Under the pieces are notes generated by a model. That model saw nothing but the letters and a program-made list of their open reading frames with translations, was not told where the DNA came from and did not search any database. Of a stretch of DNA of 64,000 nucleotides, positions 24,301 to 36,206 are shown piece by piece. The DNA is taken from assembly GCA_037833965.1 (NCBI GenBank), contig AP031353.1, positions 1,676,501 to 1,740,500 of the forward strand, in the 5' to 3' direction. This stretch comes from Marchantia polymorpha subsp. ruderalis. Taxonomy: Eukaryota > Streptophyta > Marchantiopsida > Marchantiales > Marchantiaceae. The first letter of the stretch is position 1; each line of letters opens with the position of its first letter. The position numbers and the translations under genes were made by a program.

Positions 24301-26677
24301 GGCATCTTTTGCGTACCACAGCTGCAGAAATTACCGATATGTTTCTGACAGCCCAGGTGGGTTCTCTAAGTATATTTTTTTGTGTCTCAATAGTTTCTCG
24401 GTTGATGCAGAGATATTTTTGGTTTCTGAAGTAAGTCTTACTGCAAATAGCTACCAGATGTTCCATATACGCTGAGTATCATCTGCAAGTAACAGCAATC
24501 TTGGGTCCATCTTTCCCTCACTTAGTACCATGTCCTGGTAAATATCATAGGAGCACAGAGTTGCGTAAAAGTCACCATGTAGAACAGAAATTGTCTGAAA
24601 TCTAGACGTATCGTCACCATCCATCCGCAGACAAATGTATTGGCATCCAGTGCGATTTATCATTAATTCCATCTTTAATCAATACCTCTTCTCTAACCCA
24701 AATTGAATTGCAGAACCTCGAGAGGCAACTCGAGGAGGGAGATGGCAGTGATTCTCGTGAGAGTTCGTCGGCTGGCTCGCACCAATTAAGTACAGCTGAA
24801 CGGATGGTTTTGGTAAGTCAGTGCTCATGTGTATGAGTTCGTTTTCAGGATCAAGATGCTCTCTGACCACTTATCACGAGATATTCTCCATTCAGCGACT
24901 AACGGTCAGTTCGATGTTCAGTTCATATGAACGTGTGAAAGCAAATGCGTTTGGATTATTTCCGATTTGTATACATTCATCTTCATCTTAACTGCCTTGT
25001 GAACTTGCAGGCAAAACGTATGGCAGGTGCCGGTCTAGCTAAACGTTCGGTAGAATTGGTGGAGTCGCTTGAGGGCAAGGTATGTTTGGTAAGCAGAGGA
25101 TCTTATTGTTTATAGACTAAATCATCCAGTCAGGTATACTGTTCTCTTTGATTTCATGTATTATCTGTCATCATATCTATTCGATCTCCTCCTTATCTTT
25201 ATGCAAGGTTGCACTTGTGAACAGACAGTTGACGCTTTTGAGACTGCTCTGGAAGCTGCCGTGAAAGAAAGGTAAGAGAAACTATGAGATTTATAACCCG
25301 TTGCCTCAAGATACCTTAGGCACCTTGCTAACTGATATAAGGTTATTCAATAAAATAGTGGGTGTGATAAAGTATTTTGAAATTGTTTTGCAGTGGTCTA
25401 CGACTGAAGAAACTGGACAAGAAATCGGAAAGGTCGCTCCTCCATTCGCATAAAAAGGTCACCGCTTCTGCCAGTTCTCTAAGAGTTGCAGTGACATCCT
25501 AGAGGAATGTTATGAAGCCTATTCATCGTCGCAGAGGAACATCTGAAAACCTAGGAATGTGGGCATCACTTGAAGCTTTGCATGTAGGTGTTTAGTCACA
25601 AAGCCATCGATTTCGAAACCGGCAACATGTTGTCATCTGAGAGTTACGTTTAGTAATATGTTAGATAGGCGGATCTAGCTCTTCTCATGAAGACCCTTTC
25701 ATGGCACGTCGAAGTTCCTCTTGCAAAGGCAAAAATTTAATGTATAAATCGGAAACTTGAATGTCGTGTCGTATATTTCTTTTCTAGTTTAGTGCAAAAA
25801 ATTCTCCTTCAAGTCTTTAGAGCTGATCTGTACAATACTATGTCTCAGGTCTTGATGTCGCAAGTGGAGGAGGAGAACGATCCAGTTGCACTGCTGCCTA
25901 GAGTTGTTGCGCTCCTCTTTATCCAGGTAAGTTATGAGCCGTTTTATAATTATGTTGTGCTACTTAAGTTGGTCGGCTGTATGAGTCTGTTTTATATGAA
26001 ATACAATACGTGAGGGTTGTTGTAAAGTTGAATGGGCAATGCTTCTGATTGTATTCAGGTTCATAATCGAGCTCTTCAAGCACCTGGAAGAGCAATGTTG
26101 GCAGCTGTAAACCGTCTGAAGGTTTGTACTTTTGACCTAAAGCTCTAGCATACGTACAATGGACAAGTTTGATGAAGGCATTGTGTGTAGATATTGAACA
26201 CCGTGATACATGTCAGTTTGTTACCTAGAATATCAAACGCTAATGGGCAGGTTCAAGTTCAACATTAAAACCATAGTTCTCAAAGGTAATGGAATGTGAA
26301 CTTGTCAGCTCTTGCTACGTTTTACAGAGCGGACTATCTGAGGATTCCTTCGGTTCGTTGATGGCGTATCACACAACCACCGTACAACTTTTATCTATGC
26401 AAGCCACAGCACCTTCTGGTGTATGTGCCATCACCCTTTCCCTACTATTGTGACTCAGATTAGTCGGTTTTCTAGTGTTGCAAAGCTTTTTCTTGTAGTT
26501 ACCTTACCATGTTAATTAATCGTTTTCTTTACAATGAGACCTGATTGCTGTGACACATCTGTACAGGAAAACGATTGTACTAATGATCGGATGCGAACGA
26601 AGAGAGAGGCTTTGATTGAGCGGATGCCTCAGCTCAAGGCTCTTATAGTTTCAACTCCGGTGGTCTCGAAAGCCTGA
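18382..26677 (+). CDS. UFL1: E3 UFM1-protein ligase 1 (UFL1)
   Basis: UFMylation E3. In known systems it works on the ER membrane with UFC1, DDRGK1/UFBP1 and CDK5RAP3 to attach UFM1, mainly to ribosomal protein RPL26. Exons: 18382-18555, 19274-19585, 19830-20105, 20363-20410, 20650-20715, 20884-20987, 21228-21321, 21494-21550, 22794-23250, 23763-23926, 24043-24108, 24288-24356, 24714-24812, 25011-25079, 25225-25271, 25394-25457, 25849-25926, 26059-26121, 26328-26420, 26567-26677. Total 2511 nt (836 aa), all GT-AG and in phase; plant UFL1 is about 820 aa. The N-terminus (MDAELLELQKLFQ, then SERNVVELVTKL, DLLHTITGKE) and the winged-helix-rich first half match plant UFL1. A Lys/Glu/Gly-rich disordered insert lies at about residues 395-500. 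The C-terminal half has ALDLFE, the HLLRTTAAEI block and VALLFIQVHNRALQAPGRAM. Exon 10 has tandem acceptors (TAG/AAG). No damage seen. Confidence 0.96.
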
Positions 26678-29319
26678 CATACGTCGCCCTCTAAAGAGGT
26701 CTTTAGAAGCAAAAGCATTGCTCGTCCATTTTTTGGTAGGTTGCCCATCGCTTGTCTCTAACCAAGCACTTTGATCACATATGGAGAGGTAAGCTTGTCA
26801 TGTCATGAGTAGTAATTGACTAATGCAGATTCCCTGGTCTCACTGACAGAGTTGGCATCGGGGACGAATAATTTTCATTGTTTGCAAATTTGGAAATCAT
26901 ATTATCTTGGTTTTCATGTCCTGCTGTTTTCCAGATTTAGAGGGAGGGGACTTTGAGGCTGTATTCGAAGCAGCTCATAACGAACTGAGCTCTTCGTGAG
27001 GGTGAACTTGACAACGCAAGACGTGCCTACGCTTGATCTAGAACTTGGTGGAGTCTTCAAAAAACATATCTTCCAATTCTATTGAAGCTGCCTGCTAAAT
27101 CTCACATGCCCTCCGAGCGTAGACTTCAGTAGCACGACCTAGAGTTTGTGTTCAGATCATGAATCATTGTTTGTGGTAATTTGTAACAAAGTTACAACAG
27201 CAGTACCATCAACTTGTGACGATCTCTAACCGCCAGAAAATTCAAAATACGTTAATGCACCTCATTCACATGCATGGTGATTCGTGCATTATAGAAATGA
27301 ACTTTCTGTGTCCACAAACTCACATTCACCTTCCACACGGGACCCGTATTCTCTTAAATGTGGGATCTCAGTCCTGAACCCAAATTTTGATCTACCGCAG
27401 GAAGTTGCAAATCTCATCGCTTTTTTGACTGGTTTGATCACCTATTGACGGATTTGCTTTTGTCGTGTTATTCCGCTGGTTGCGTGCCTTCACTTCGGTT
27501 GTAGTAATTTTTCTGTTCGCAGCGTGCAATCTATCAGATTAGACTGGAGTAGTCAATACACTTCATTGTATATATCCTGTAGAAATTTACAGTTTGATTT
27601 GAAAATTTCCATAGTGACTCTCTTATCACAATAGCTCATGTTTACTTCCTTGCACTTAAACTAGCTTCGGTACATAAAACTCGGACATATAAATTGAGCA
27701 ATACTCTCGAGGTGACAATTGTTAATGTACGAATATCCACTCTGGAAAATCCATACTGGGATCGACTTATATTTTTATCACTTCCGTTATTCTCATTGTC
27801 AACACATTTCAAATCCCAACATCTCACACATGTGTCCAACGAAATCCACAAAAATTCTGACATTATTCATGCTGTAGTGAGGATATTGTAATGTAAAGAA
27901 TGTTCATGTCAAATTGAAATCCAACAGCTTGAGTGACACATGCATTCGAAGTGTTTTTTATTTGGATTAATAATCTGTTCTTTAAAGTATTTCCGAAGTA
28001 AAGAAGAATATATATGGTATGGTTTGAAGTTAATCAAATTTACTTTATACTGATGCGAGTATTTACGATTATCACGTTATTTTACAAATATGAACTGTAC
28101 AATTCTCATAAGTTGAGAGGGGACAATTTTCTTCATTCTTGCATTGGTAAGCAGGAGGGAATGATTGTTTGTTTGTTTTACGCAAGTAAACATCAGTTCT
28201 ATGAATTTTGTTTGTTCTTCTAGACCAGCCATGACTCTCTCGTGGATGCCCATCTCCTTTCCTCGTCTATTGACTTGGTCGGACCGAATATTTTACGGTC
28301 AAGTCGCATGATCAACATTCATCTGTAAATCATTACCCATCAAACTTTCATTTCAATCATACTGCAAAATTTATGTGTGATTTGTAGGCAGATCGATATG
28401 GATGTATACAATTTCCATTATCTTTATTTACACGTCATGAGCAATCCTTGATAAATCGAATTTTTCAAATACTGCAATCCGAAGTATATAATCAAAGTTA
28501 ACTCTTCTCTATCAATGATAAGAGTTACTGCAAGGCGAACAAGAAATTGTTTTTTGAAGTATTGATGAACTACATGGGGCTAGGCTAGGCCCCAGTATAG
28601 ATAGCTACATAAGAAATAGATGTGACTGTCATGTGGGATAGAAGTAGAATAAAGTTTGTTCTTATTGACAGATATTTAAATGCAGAAGAAAAATACAGAT
28701 TATAATTAAAGGTTAAAATGTCTTGAAAACAAGTTGATAGAGATCGCTAGATGAACAAATGATGATGATGTAAAGTTTAAAATTGGCTAATGCCAATCCA
28801 ATGATTAATATATATATATATATATATATGATGACTTGACATGCATGTCTAGATTACATTTACGAAGTCTGAAACATTCATGTCTATATGTTTCATGAAT
28901 ATATTTAAAGCATCTTTACTTAGTTTAGTCATTTGTAGGTGATAATTACTTTTAAAATTTGATCTAATTTTCGAACTTATCTATTTAGGAAAATCTTATA
29001 GAGACAACATTACAGCATATAGATCCTCAAATTTTTGCCAAACTTCTTCAGCCTCTCTCCTCAAAACTCGACATTTTAGGGTCTAACCAGTCTCAGCAAT
29101 TCCAGTATCTCCTCGCCACTAGCTACTTTTCTGCGCAATAAGAACATGTTAAGCACCGCCAGTTTTGCATAATTCTATCACAGTAAGAATAAGTTCAATG
29201 CACACGGAACGCAAACATTATATCCAGACATATCTGACCGACCTATCAAACATTCAAACTGTCGTCTCACCCCTCCAACATCTCCATGTAGTGGAATCTC
29301 GGTAGCAGGCATTGGGGGC
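26678..29319. other. AT-leaning intergenic region
   Basis: Holds the UFL1 3' UTR at its left end, then increasingly AT-rich sequence with a (TA)n microsatellite at about 28,807-28,829. The short frames (for example 28,014-28,223) are AT-driven and unsupported. I see no gene or complete element. Confidence 0.6.
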
Positions 29320-30112
29320 GACAACAAATATCTTCGAAACCAGGCTGGAGACTCTATGCAGCGATTCACTCCACTGCCGAACCAACACTCGTGTCCTTCA
29401 GGACAACAAACATCGGAAACACGAGGTGGAGATTCTACGCAAGAATCCACTTCTTTGTCAACTAGCTGCCCTGTACTTAGGAGACAATAAGCACCACAGA
29501 CACGAGGTTGGAGACTCTATACAGTAGACATTCGCTTAAGTCCGCATCCCAATTAAGTCCGCACTTCACAACGCAAAATTCTTGGATCAATTCTCAAAAG
29601 TGTATTTTACAAAAAACTCCTTGAGCAAAATAGAAGCTGCTGTCGACGGTTGTCACCCAGAAAACCAGCTGCCTATCGCCGAAGCAAGTGCCTAAAGGCG
29701 TTGGCGCCCCTTTACCTCCTCACCGGGAGACGATCTCAAACCCTGTTCGCAGTAGAGCGGAGGCCACGCCAGAAGGAGGAAGAGGGAGGCAGGGAGAAGG
29801 GAGAAAGGGAGGATAAACGAGCAGACGCGAATCCTGAACAAGCGGGGTTGATTAAGCTTCTTCAACTTCGGCTTGAGCTTCCTGCGTGGGAGATGGAAAC
29901 CGAAGGCAGGATGGGAGGATGAGAGAAACGAACTGACCTACGGAGGTTGAGAGGAGTTAAGTCCGCATCTCAGATAAGTCCGCACCGGACCTCCCGGATC
30001 AAGTTGCGGACTTAAGCGAATGTTTACTGTACAGCGATTCACTTCTTTGCCAAACCAGCACCTGTATCTTGCTCCGGACGGAGATCAAGGCCACTCCCCA
30101 CGCAACATGGTG
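29320..30112. repeat. Tandem ~82-bp repeat, third unit split by a MITE
   Basis: Diverged direct repeats start at about 29,320, 29,402 and 29,483. Each begins ACAAyAAr, continues to a GAGACTCTAT/GAGATTCTAC core and then a GATTCACTyC-like segment. The third unit is cut after GACTCTA and resumes at about 30,030 with CAGCGATTCACTTCTTTGCC, so the two halves join once the 508-bp insert is removed. Function unknown. Confidence 0.75.
29522..30029. mobile_element. Non-autonomous Tc1/mariner (pogo/Tigger-like) MITE
   Basis: A 508-bp element flanked by TA on both sides (29520-29521 and 30030-30031). Its terminal inverted repeats begin CAGTAGACATTCGCTTAAGT at the left and, read inward on the other strand, CAGTAAACATTCGCTTAAGT at the right; they agree over about 25 bp with one mismatch. 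A second subterminal TAAGTCCGCA motif lies inside each end. There is no transposase; the internal 90-codon frame is Glu/Arg-rich and unlike one. TA duplication and CAGT ends fit the pogo/Tigger group. It inserted into the 82-bp repeat array. Confidence 0.85.
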
Positions 30113-30935
30113 GTGCTGTGTGGGGAGTGCCCTTGATGGCTAACGCACATGGAAGCACTCCTTCTATCCACGGCTTCACCAATTCACACACAACACAATT
30201 TGCAAACCAATCCTGACCATCTTTCTCACTTTTTCCCATATTATATCTTGTTGGTTGTATCGTTTGAAGTTTGTACAAGAATTGCGTTCCTCATTATATA
30301 AATCAATCTAGGTCCTGCATCCTCTCAAAATGCTGCAAGAGACTCTGTAACTGAATGTCCACATGCAGTCCTACTGCAAAGGCATTCGTGCTACGAAACT
30401 AGCATATTTCTACACGTGACAGGTTTGAGCGAGCTGCCCTTTTACATTATGCTGAAATCACGGCCATCACAACGAATGTTATCAAGGTGTATACAAAGAA
30501 ATGAGCTTGTCAACCTTGACCTCACACATAACTCACTAGAACTGAAATGCTAGGATGTGGATGATTCTTTTTGCATGTTCACCAGGTTCAAGGAGGGCAG
30601 CAAAGCAGTCTCCTCAAATACCTTCATACGTGAAGATGAAGATGGAAAGCATCGAGACAAGAGAAGAGACATGATTACCTAACTTTTAAAAGTTCTGGAC
30701 CAGTGAAAATTATAAGGAAGATTATGCAAAGTTTTATATTGCAAGAGAGTCTAAACATATGCATGCCAATTGCATAATGACATTCTAATATCTTTAGAAT
30801 CCTAACATGTCAAATTAACTTATATAAAGACGATGTTTTGTCATGCACTTCGCGCACACCCATGCATGCCCACCATTCTTGTACTTCACCTGATACAACC
30901 TGAAGATTTTGGAATAGTGTTCTTTAAGCACAGGC
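30113..30935. other. Intergenic, no feature seen
   Basis: Between the repeat array and the truncated copia end. No coding frame, repeat pair or LTR end recognised. The missing 3' part of the copia element, including its 3' LTR, is not found here. Confidence 0.6.
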
Positions 30936-31672
30936 TTAAGAGTTTGGGGTTAGAGACTTGGGAGAGTCAAGCACACTTAACTTCAAACCGGGTTCCATGG
31001 GTGTATCAATAGGCTTACAGTCAGCCATATTGAACCTCGCAAGCTTTTCAACCAAATATCGTGGTTGGGAGATCCGAATCCATCCTTCTTCACGATTTCT
31101 GTCAACTTGCATACCAAGATAGTGATGTATCTCTTCTAAGTCCATCATCTCGAACTCCGTTTTAAGTTTCTCCTTGATCTTTGTGAGGAGACGCAAGGAA
31201 TCCCTCACGAATACACAATCGTCTACATATAGTGCTAAATACACAAATGTATTATCCTGAAAGTATCGTAAACGTTCTGATCTGCATTAGTTCTGGTAAA
31301 GGCAATCTGCAGTAAGAACGAGTCAATTCTCTGATACCACTGTCTAGAGGATTGCTTCAATCCATAAATGGACTTATTCAATCTGCACACCATGTTTTTC
31401 TCAAAAGTGATATTCAAACCTTCAGGAAGGACCATGTAGACTTCTTCATCCAACCGCCCGTTCAGGAATGCAGTTTTCACGTCCATCTGGTGCAGCTCTA
31501 GATTGTGTTGAGCTGCTAGAGCCATTAACACTCTGATGGATGTTATCTTCATCACAGGAGAAAACGTTTCTGAAAAATCGACACCATAAACCTGTGAATA
31601 GCCTTTGGCTACCAACCTGACCTTGTATCGACAAACAGCATCGTCCGGCTTGTACTTGGTTTGTAAATCCAT
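30936..31672 (-). pseudogene. Copia reverse transcriptase, C-terminally truncated
   Basis: Two overlapping minus-strand frames. The first (31,672-31,235) has YKVRLVAKGYSQ, VDFSETFSPV, LHQMDVKTAFLNGRL and RLNKSIYGLKQSSRQWY. The second (31,244-30,936) has the catalytic YVDD box, IHHYLGMQVDR and DTPMEPGLKLS. A frameshift near 31,240 separates them. RNase H should follow but is absent. Confidence 0.88.
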
Positions 31673-32236
31673 TTGCAGCCAACAACGTTCTTGCCCTCAG
31701 GTTAACGTCCAGGTTTGATTTTTCTTCAAGAAAGAAAATTTTTCCTCCATCGCTTCCTTCCATTTAGTGGAATCACCATTCTGCAAGGCTTCCTGGTAAG
31801 AAGTCGGCTCTTTACGAGTCTCTTCGTATGAAAAAAGACATTGATGCTTCTTCTTCTTCTCCACCAGAAGTGATAATTTTTTGACGCGTTTTCAACTCTC
31901 CTCCCCCCCCCCCCCCCCTTCGTAAGATAGGAGCAATGGTGCTGGAAGAGGAAGAAGCTGCTTCGGAAGATATATCTGTGGCAGGAGCCTCAAATGTAGT
32001 GTCTTGAAGCTGGAGTTCTTCCAGCAAGTGCTCCAGGTTGCAGACTGACTACGCAAGAGGAGTAGAAGAGAGAGGATTCTCTCGTTGTTTCCATGTGTGC
32101 CTCTGATAAGTATGGCAAAAACGAACCGGATGAGAGGCAGATACTTTAGCTGGAGGACTCACAGAGGGAGTGGAAGGAGTTGATGGTGCTCCCACTCTAG
32201 GTGATGGTGTGATTGGTGTGAATACTCCAACGGCCG

Positions 32237-32722
32237 CTAGCCGTTACGCTGGTGATGTCGGCGGATGAGGAAATTTGCAAACTTCATCAGCAACTGATGA
32301 AGTAGGGCAAAATGAAGTGAATTCTTCATGCTCAGTGGGCGGAGCAACAGAAGTTTGCAGATGCTGATGTTGAACCGCAAGTGGCATAAATCTAACAGAC
32401 CTGTTTTCAATAATTTTTGGATTATCCTTTCGCTGCAATCGATATCCTTTTGCTGTAGAAGAATAGCCAAAGAATATACATTCAACACTTTTGTGGTCGA
32501 TCTTACCTCGGTTGCCTTTTTCAATATGTGCAAAGGCAGTGCAGCCAAAGACTTGCAAGTGATGCAGATCCGGCTTGTGTTTATGTCAAAGCTCATTAGG
32601 AGTTTTGTCATTGGGTAGAGCCTTTGAAGGCGATCTGTTCTGCAAGTAAACTGCAGTGTGGATGGCCTCGCCCCAATATCCATGAGGAAGACGGGAATGC
32701 GATAGCATTGCAACAACAGCAT
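32237..32722 (-). pseudogene. Copia integrase C-terminal remnant
   Basis: Overlapping minus-strand frames carry the copia pattern VFGCTAFAHIEKGNRGKIDHKSVECIFFGYSS..KGYRL, typical of the region just after the integrase core. The coding trace shifts between frames, so at least one indel is present. Downstream to about 31,770 the sequence is a low-complexity linker and largely degraded. Confidence 0.75.
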
Positions 32723-32827
32723 CTATCAATGTGCGATTCTTCCTCTCGGCTACTCCGTTTTGCTCAGGACTATCCGGTTGGTATACTATCTTTGTACACC
32801 ATTAAGCGTACAGAAGTCAAAAAATGC

Positions 32828-33660
32828 TCATGACTTATATTCCAAGCCATTATCTGAACATAGAACTTTGATGCGCTTGTTCAAATGGTTCTCAGTCATT
32901 GATTTGAACTCTTGAAATTTTTCAAAGGCTTCAGATTTTTGTGACAGTAAATAAACATGAGTGTACCTTGATAGGTCATCAATAAAGATGATGAAGTACT
33001 TTTGTCCTGATAATGTTGGTATTCTTAGTGGATCACAGATGTCTGTGTGTTCCAGACCAAGAAGGTTTGTAGCACGAGTAGCTCCTTCGCTTGGGAATTT
33101 TGCTCTCGTCAATTTCCCTAAAGCACATGATGTGCAAAAGGGAAGAGTACTTGCCGAACATTTCTCCATCCCTGTCACCATGTGATGCTGCTTCATCTGC
33201 AAAATTCTTGGTAGACTCATGTGGCCGAGCTTCAGATGCCATTGGTAGATGTTGTGCTCTCCAATGTCAAAAACCAAATTGGCAGTTGCAGGAACACTAT
33301 GTGGATTTGAAGAAGTCGTTCCCAGCCTATACAGCTTGTTTTCACTAATGCACTGAGCAATAACGTTACCCATCTTGTCTTTCAAGATGCACTGATTAGG
33401 TTGAACCAGTAGACTTCCTCGGTGGATAACAAGCTAATTAATTGAGAAAAGATTCTTTCTCAGAGTAGGAACATGCAGAACATAAGGAATTATCCTTTCC
33501 TGACCATCATTCAACGAAATGATAACATTCCCTTTAACTTGAATGGGTTGACGACTGTCATCGCCTAGATATACGAACTCTTCTAATGGGAGTTTAGTAT
33601 ATGACACAAAGTCGATCTTGTTGTAAGCCATGTGTTGAGTAGCGCCTGAGTCTACGTACC
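32828..33660 (-). pseudogene. Copia protease and integrase segment, broken
   Basis: Protease active-site motif DSGATQHM is encoded near 33,630-33,655. The GAG-pre-integrase zinc region follows (H-x4-H then C-x2-C in YQWHLKLGHMS and FCTSCALGK), then the start of the integrase core with HTDICDPL, FIIFIDDLSRYT and CSDNGLE, giving two of the catalytic Asp. The frame breaks near 32,828 and again around 33,390-33,430, so no functional product is expected. Confidence 0.8.
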
Positions 33661-33724
33661 AAGCAGTATCTATGCCGATTGTGGAAAGTGCAGTGACTTA
33701 TAGACGCTACTGGACATTTGATGT

Positions 33725-34620
33725 AGAGTGTGAAGCAGATTTAAACTGTTTCTTCTTCCGGCACTCGTTAGCAAGGTGGCCTTGCTTCTGACAACAGAAG
33801 CACTTCACGTTTTTCTTGAAAAGAGGTGATTTCTGAGAAGTTGCTTATGGTTGTCTTGATGAAGTCCTAGAGTGTACTCCATTCACGATCTTGGGCGTTG
33901 AGGTCCACCCATCTCTGGATGCAGTGTACAGTGCTGCCATACCATTCGCCAATTCTTCTTCTTTGAGGTGAGATTCCTTGTGAAGAATACTAGCAATCAA
34001 GTATTGCGTGGATGACACTTGTAGTGTCCTCATCGAACGAACGAATGAACTGTACTCAGGAGGTAGACTTCTGAGAATACAAATGTATGCCTTGTCCTCA
34101 GGAATCGTCCGCCCTATAGCAGCTAACTGATTTAGAAGAAGACGAAACTTGGTAATGTGTTGAGACATTGTGTCACTCGGTCGTTTCTTCAAAGAGTACA
34201 AAGCATCTCGGAGATGCATCTGCATGGAAATATCTCGCGATTTGTACATACTTTGTAACTCTTCCCAGGCCTCAGCTGCTGTCTGGCAATGAGCAATGAG
34301 AGGTTGCTGGAGATGGTCCAGCGCATTGTTTAACAATGCTAAAGATATGAGATTTCTATCATCCCAATCTTTCTTACTCCCTACACCTGAATTTGGTGTG
34401 CAGGTTCTAGATCCAGGTGAAGTGCTTGGCCTAATCTCATGGCCTTCCATTATACTCATCAAACCTTCTACGCGAAGTATCCAACCCATTTTATTTTTCC
34501 ACGAATGGAAAAACTCCCCATTGAACTTGGGAAGGGGTTCTTTCCTCGTGTTGAGGCCCTTGGAGTTGTCATCCTCTCTAAACGCTATTGAATCGCTTGA
34601 AACCTTCGTGCTCTCCCTTT
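33725..34620 (-). pseudogene. Copia gag with zinc knuckle, broken
   Basis: Minus-strand frame of UBN2/Retrotran_gag type, with the features AAEAWEELQSMYKS, DTMSQHITKFRLLLNQLAA and LRSLPPEYSSFVRSM. A CCHC zinc knuckle (C-x2-C-x4-H-x4-C, in KCFCCQKQGHLANEC) is encoded around 33,760-33,805. The upstream part (PLPKFNGEFFHSWKNKM) is open in the same family pattern, but I see no clear initiator ATG. A stop near 33,845 separates the main gag frame from the knuckle. It would have formed the virus-like particle. Confidence 0.8.
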
Positions 34621-34719
34621 AATTCTACACTCGAGGTCTAACTCTTCACTCGTCTAACTCTCTGCTCCGTATCGAACAGTCGGACAGGAAGTGCGCAAAG
34701 CTCCAAAACTCTGATACCA

Positions 34720-34929
34720 TATTAGATAGTTACAGTCACTCTCGTGCAAGGGGGATCTGAACAGGAATAACTTAAGTGGGAACAAGACCGGGTTTATACC
34801 TAGATGATACATCGGAACAACTCTGATACATACATCCACTCTTATACATGTACCCACGTAGCGAAATCTTACTAGCACTACTTACTAACTACTTACTATA
34901 AACATGCAAGATGCACATATCTACTAACA
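34720..34929 (-). repeat. Copia 5' LTR, approximate limits
   Basis: On the minus strand the LTR starts TGTTAGTAGATATG at 34,929 and ends just before the primer-binding site. The start is set by the TG dinucleotide and the end by the PBS; no second LTR was found to confirm either boundary. Length is about 210 bp. Confidence 0.6.
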
Positions 34930-35184
34930 CCTGTACTGAGAAGTAAGTGTATAGTATCAGTTCTAAAACTGTAGATATGTCATGTCTTCATATTGGGTGC
35001 AACGCTAAGTCTCCTTGTTTCCTTTGGAGGTTGTAGGAATGGTGGAATGTAACTTGTGAAAACCCGGTGGTTTTAGTTTCCAAAGTCAATTTGTGACATA
35101 ACTGGACCAACCCTGACTGTAAAATAACTGTGCTTGCACATGAAATTTTTTCATTGATGTTTTGACCTAGTATACCTCAATACA

Positions 35185-35593
35185 TGTAACCATCTTTAGT
35201 TAGTTAGAACTAAAGTAGAGGTTACCCTAAATATTGATGTAGATACTTTAGTGTGCACTAGTTATAGCTACCACGTCAGCGATCCGCGCACTTGGTAGGT
35301 ACCGAATGGATGTGTTAGTAGACAATGCCCACGTCAGCAATCCGTGTGCTTGTAGGTAAGGATTGAGTGTGTTAGTTGGATGCGCCACGTCAGCGATCCG
35401 TGTGTTTGTTAGGGTTATCCGCCACGTCATCCATCCACTAGGAGTGGGATGGATGGTGGAGATTAGATCTTATCTCCTTGTACTTGTTGGTCAAAGCTAT
35501 ATAAGGAAGAGGAGAACCATTGTTGGTATCTCTCATCTTCAGAGTTTACGTTTCTATCTTCGAGTGAGCTTCTCTGTATACCCTAGTGTTACA
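35185..35593 (+). repeat. Gypsy 5' LTR
   Basis: 409 bp, begins TGTAACCATC and ends CTAGTGTTACA. Four CACGTCA motifs lie at 35,272, 35,330, 35,386 and 35,423. A TATATAAGG TATA box sits at 35,498-35,506. The end is fixed by the adjacent PBS and the start by the ATACA duplication. Confidence 0.95.
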
Positions 35594-35594
35594 A

Positions 35595-35604
35595 TGGTAT
35601 CAGA
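35595..35604 (+). promoter_or_regulatory. Primer-binding site (initiator tRNA-Met)
   Basis: TGGTATCAGA one base after the 5' LTR, complementary to the 3' end of plant initiator tRNA-Met. The copia element in this window carries the same type of site. Confidence 0.9.
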
Positions 35605-36206
35605 ACGACCTTGCTCTTTACTTGAGTGTGGATTATCCCTCATGGAATAGCAAGTGAGTGATGATGGAGTGTAGTCTTGAGAGTGTATAGAGGCTGACAT
35701 AGGTCATTCATCTGCATGTAGAGAGAGGTGGAAGGAAGAAATTGTGGTTTTGCAGATATGGACGGGATTGACAGGAATCCAGTATCGCATTGGCCAATTC
35801 CTAACCTATTCGATATTCACCTTCGTTGCATGGAGAAACATCATTTTCGGATGTATCTTGTGGCTTGTTGGGGTGCAAATTTTATAACTAGAGTGATGGA
35901 GTTGAGAGTGCCACTGATTTTTTCAATAGTTACTTATGGAGAGACTTGGGATTGTACTATATATATTCTATACTGAAGGTTTCATGGATTTGAATCGCAA
36001 CCACCTCTCCCGGTTCGATTCAGTACTTATGTAGAGATTAGAACAGTGTACAGACAGAAGAGTATATGGAGAGATTTTCTTGTGAGGAATTATGGAGAGG
36101 AGTACTATAGAGCTGTGATAGAGTCATCTGCACCTTTTGTGACTCCTTTGTTGAGAGTTCATATAGTGATTATACTCACTTTGTATTAGAGAGAGTGTGA
36201 GAAAGC

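Larger units (their letters stand above)
30936..34929 (-). mobile_element. Truncated Ty1/copia retrotransposon
   Basis: Reads right to left. The 5' LTR lies at about 34,929-34,720 (begins TGTTAGTAG). It is followed by a primer-binding site TGGTATCAGAG at 34,719-34,709 that matches the 3' end of plant initiator tRNA-Met. Next come gag, a zinc knuckle, protease, integrase and reverse transcriptase in copia order (integrase before RT). The copy stops after the C-terminal part of RT (TPMEPGLKLS near 31,000). RNase H and the 3' LTR are missing. Several stops and frameshifts break the polyprotein, and a 16-C run lies at 31,903-31,918. Confidence 0.9.

Noticed and set aside
25802-25848. Upstream extension of UFL1 exon 17
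   Set aside because: The open frame continues left, but no AG gives the right phase there. The acceptor at 25,848 keeps phase and matches the family length.
29320-29521. Direct repeats as a CRISPR array
   Set aside because: Units are diverged 82-bp tandem repeats without constant repeat/variable spacer structure, in a plant nuclear context.
36000-36025. GGTTCGATTC as a tRNA T-arm
   Set aside because: No matching acceptor, D-arm or anticodon arm around it; it lies in the gypsy leader.
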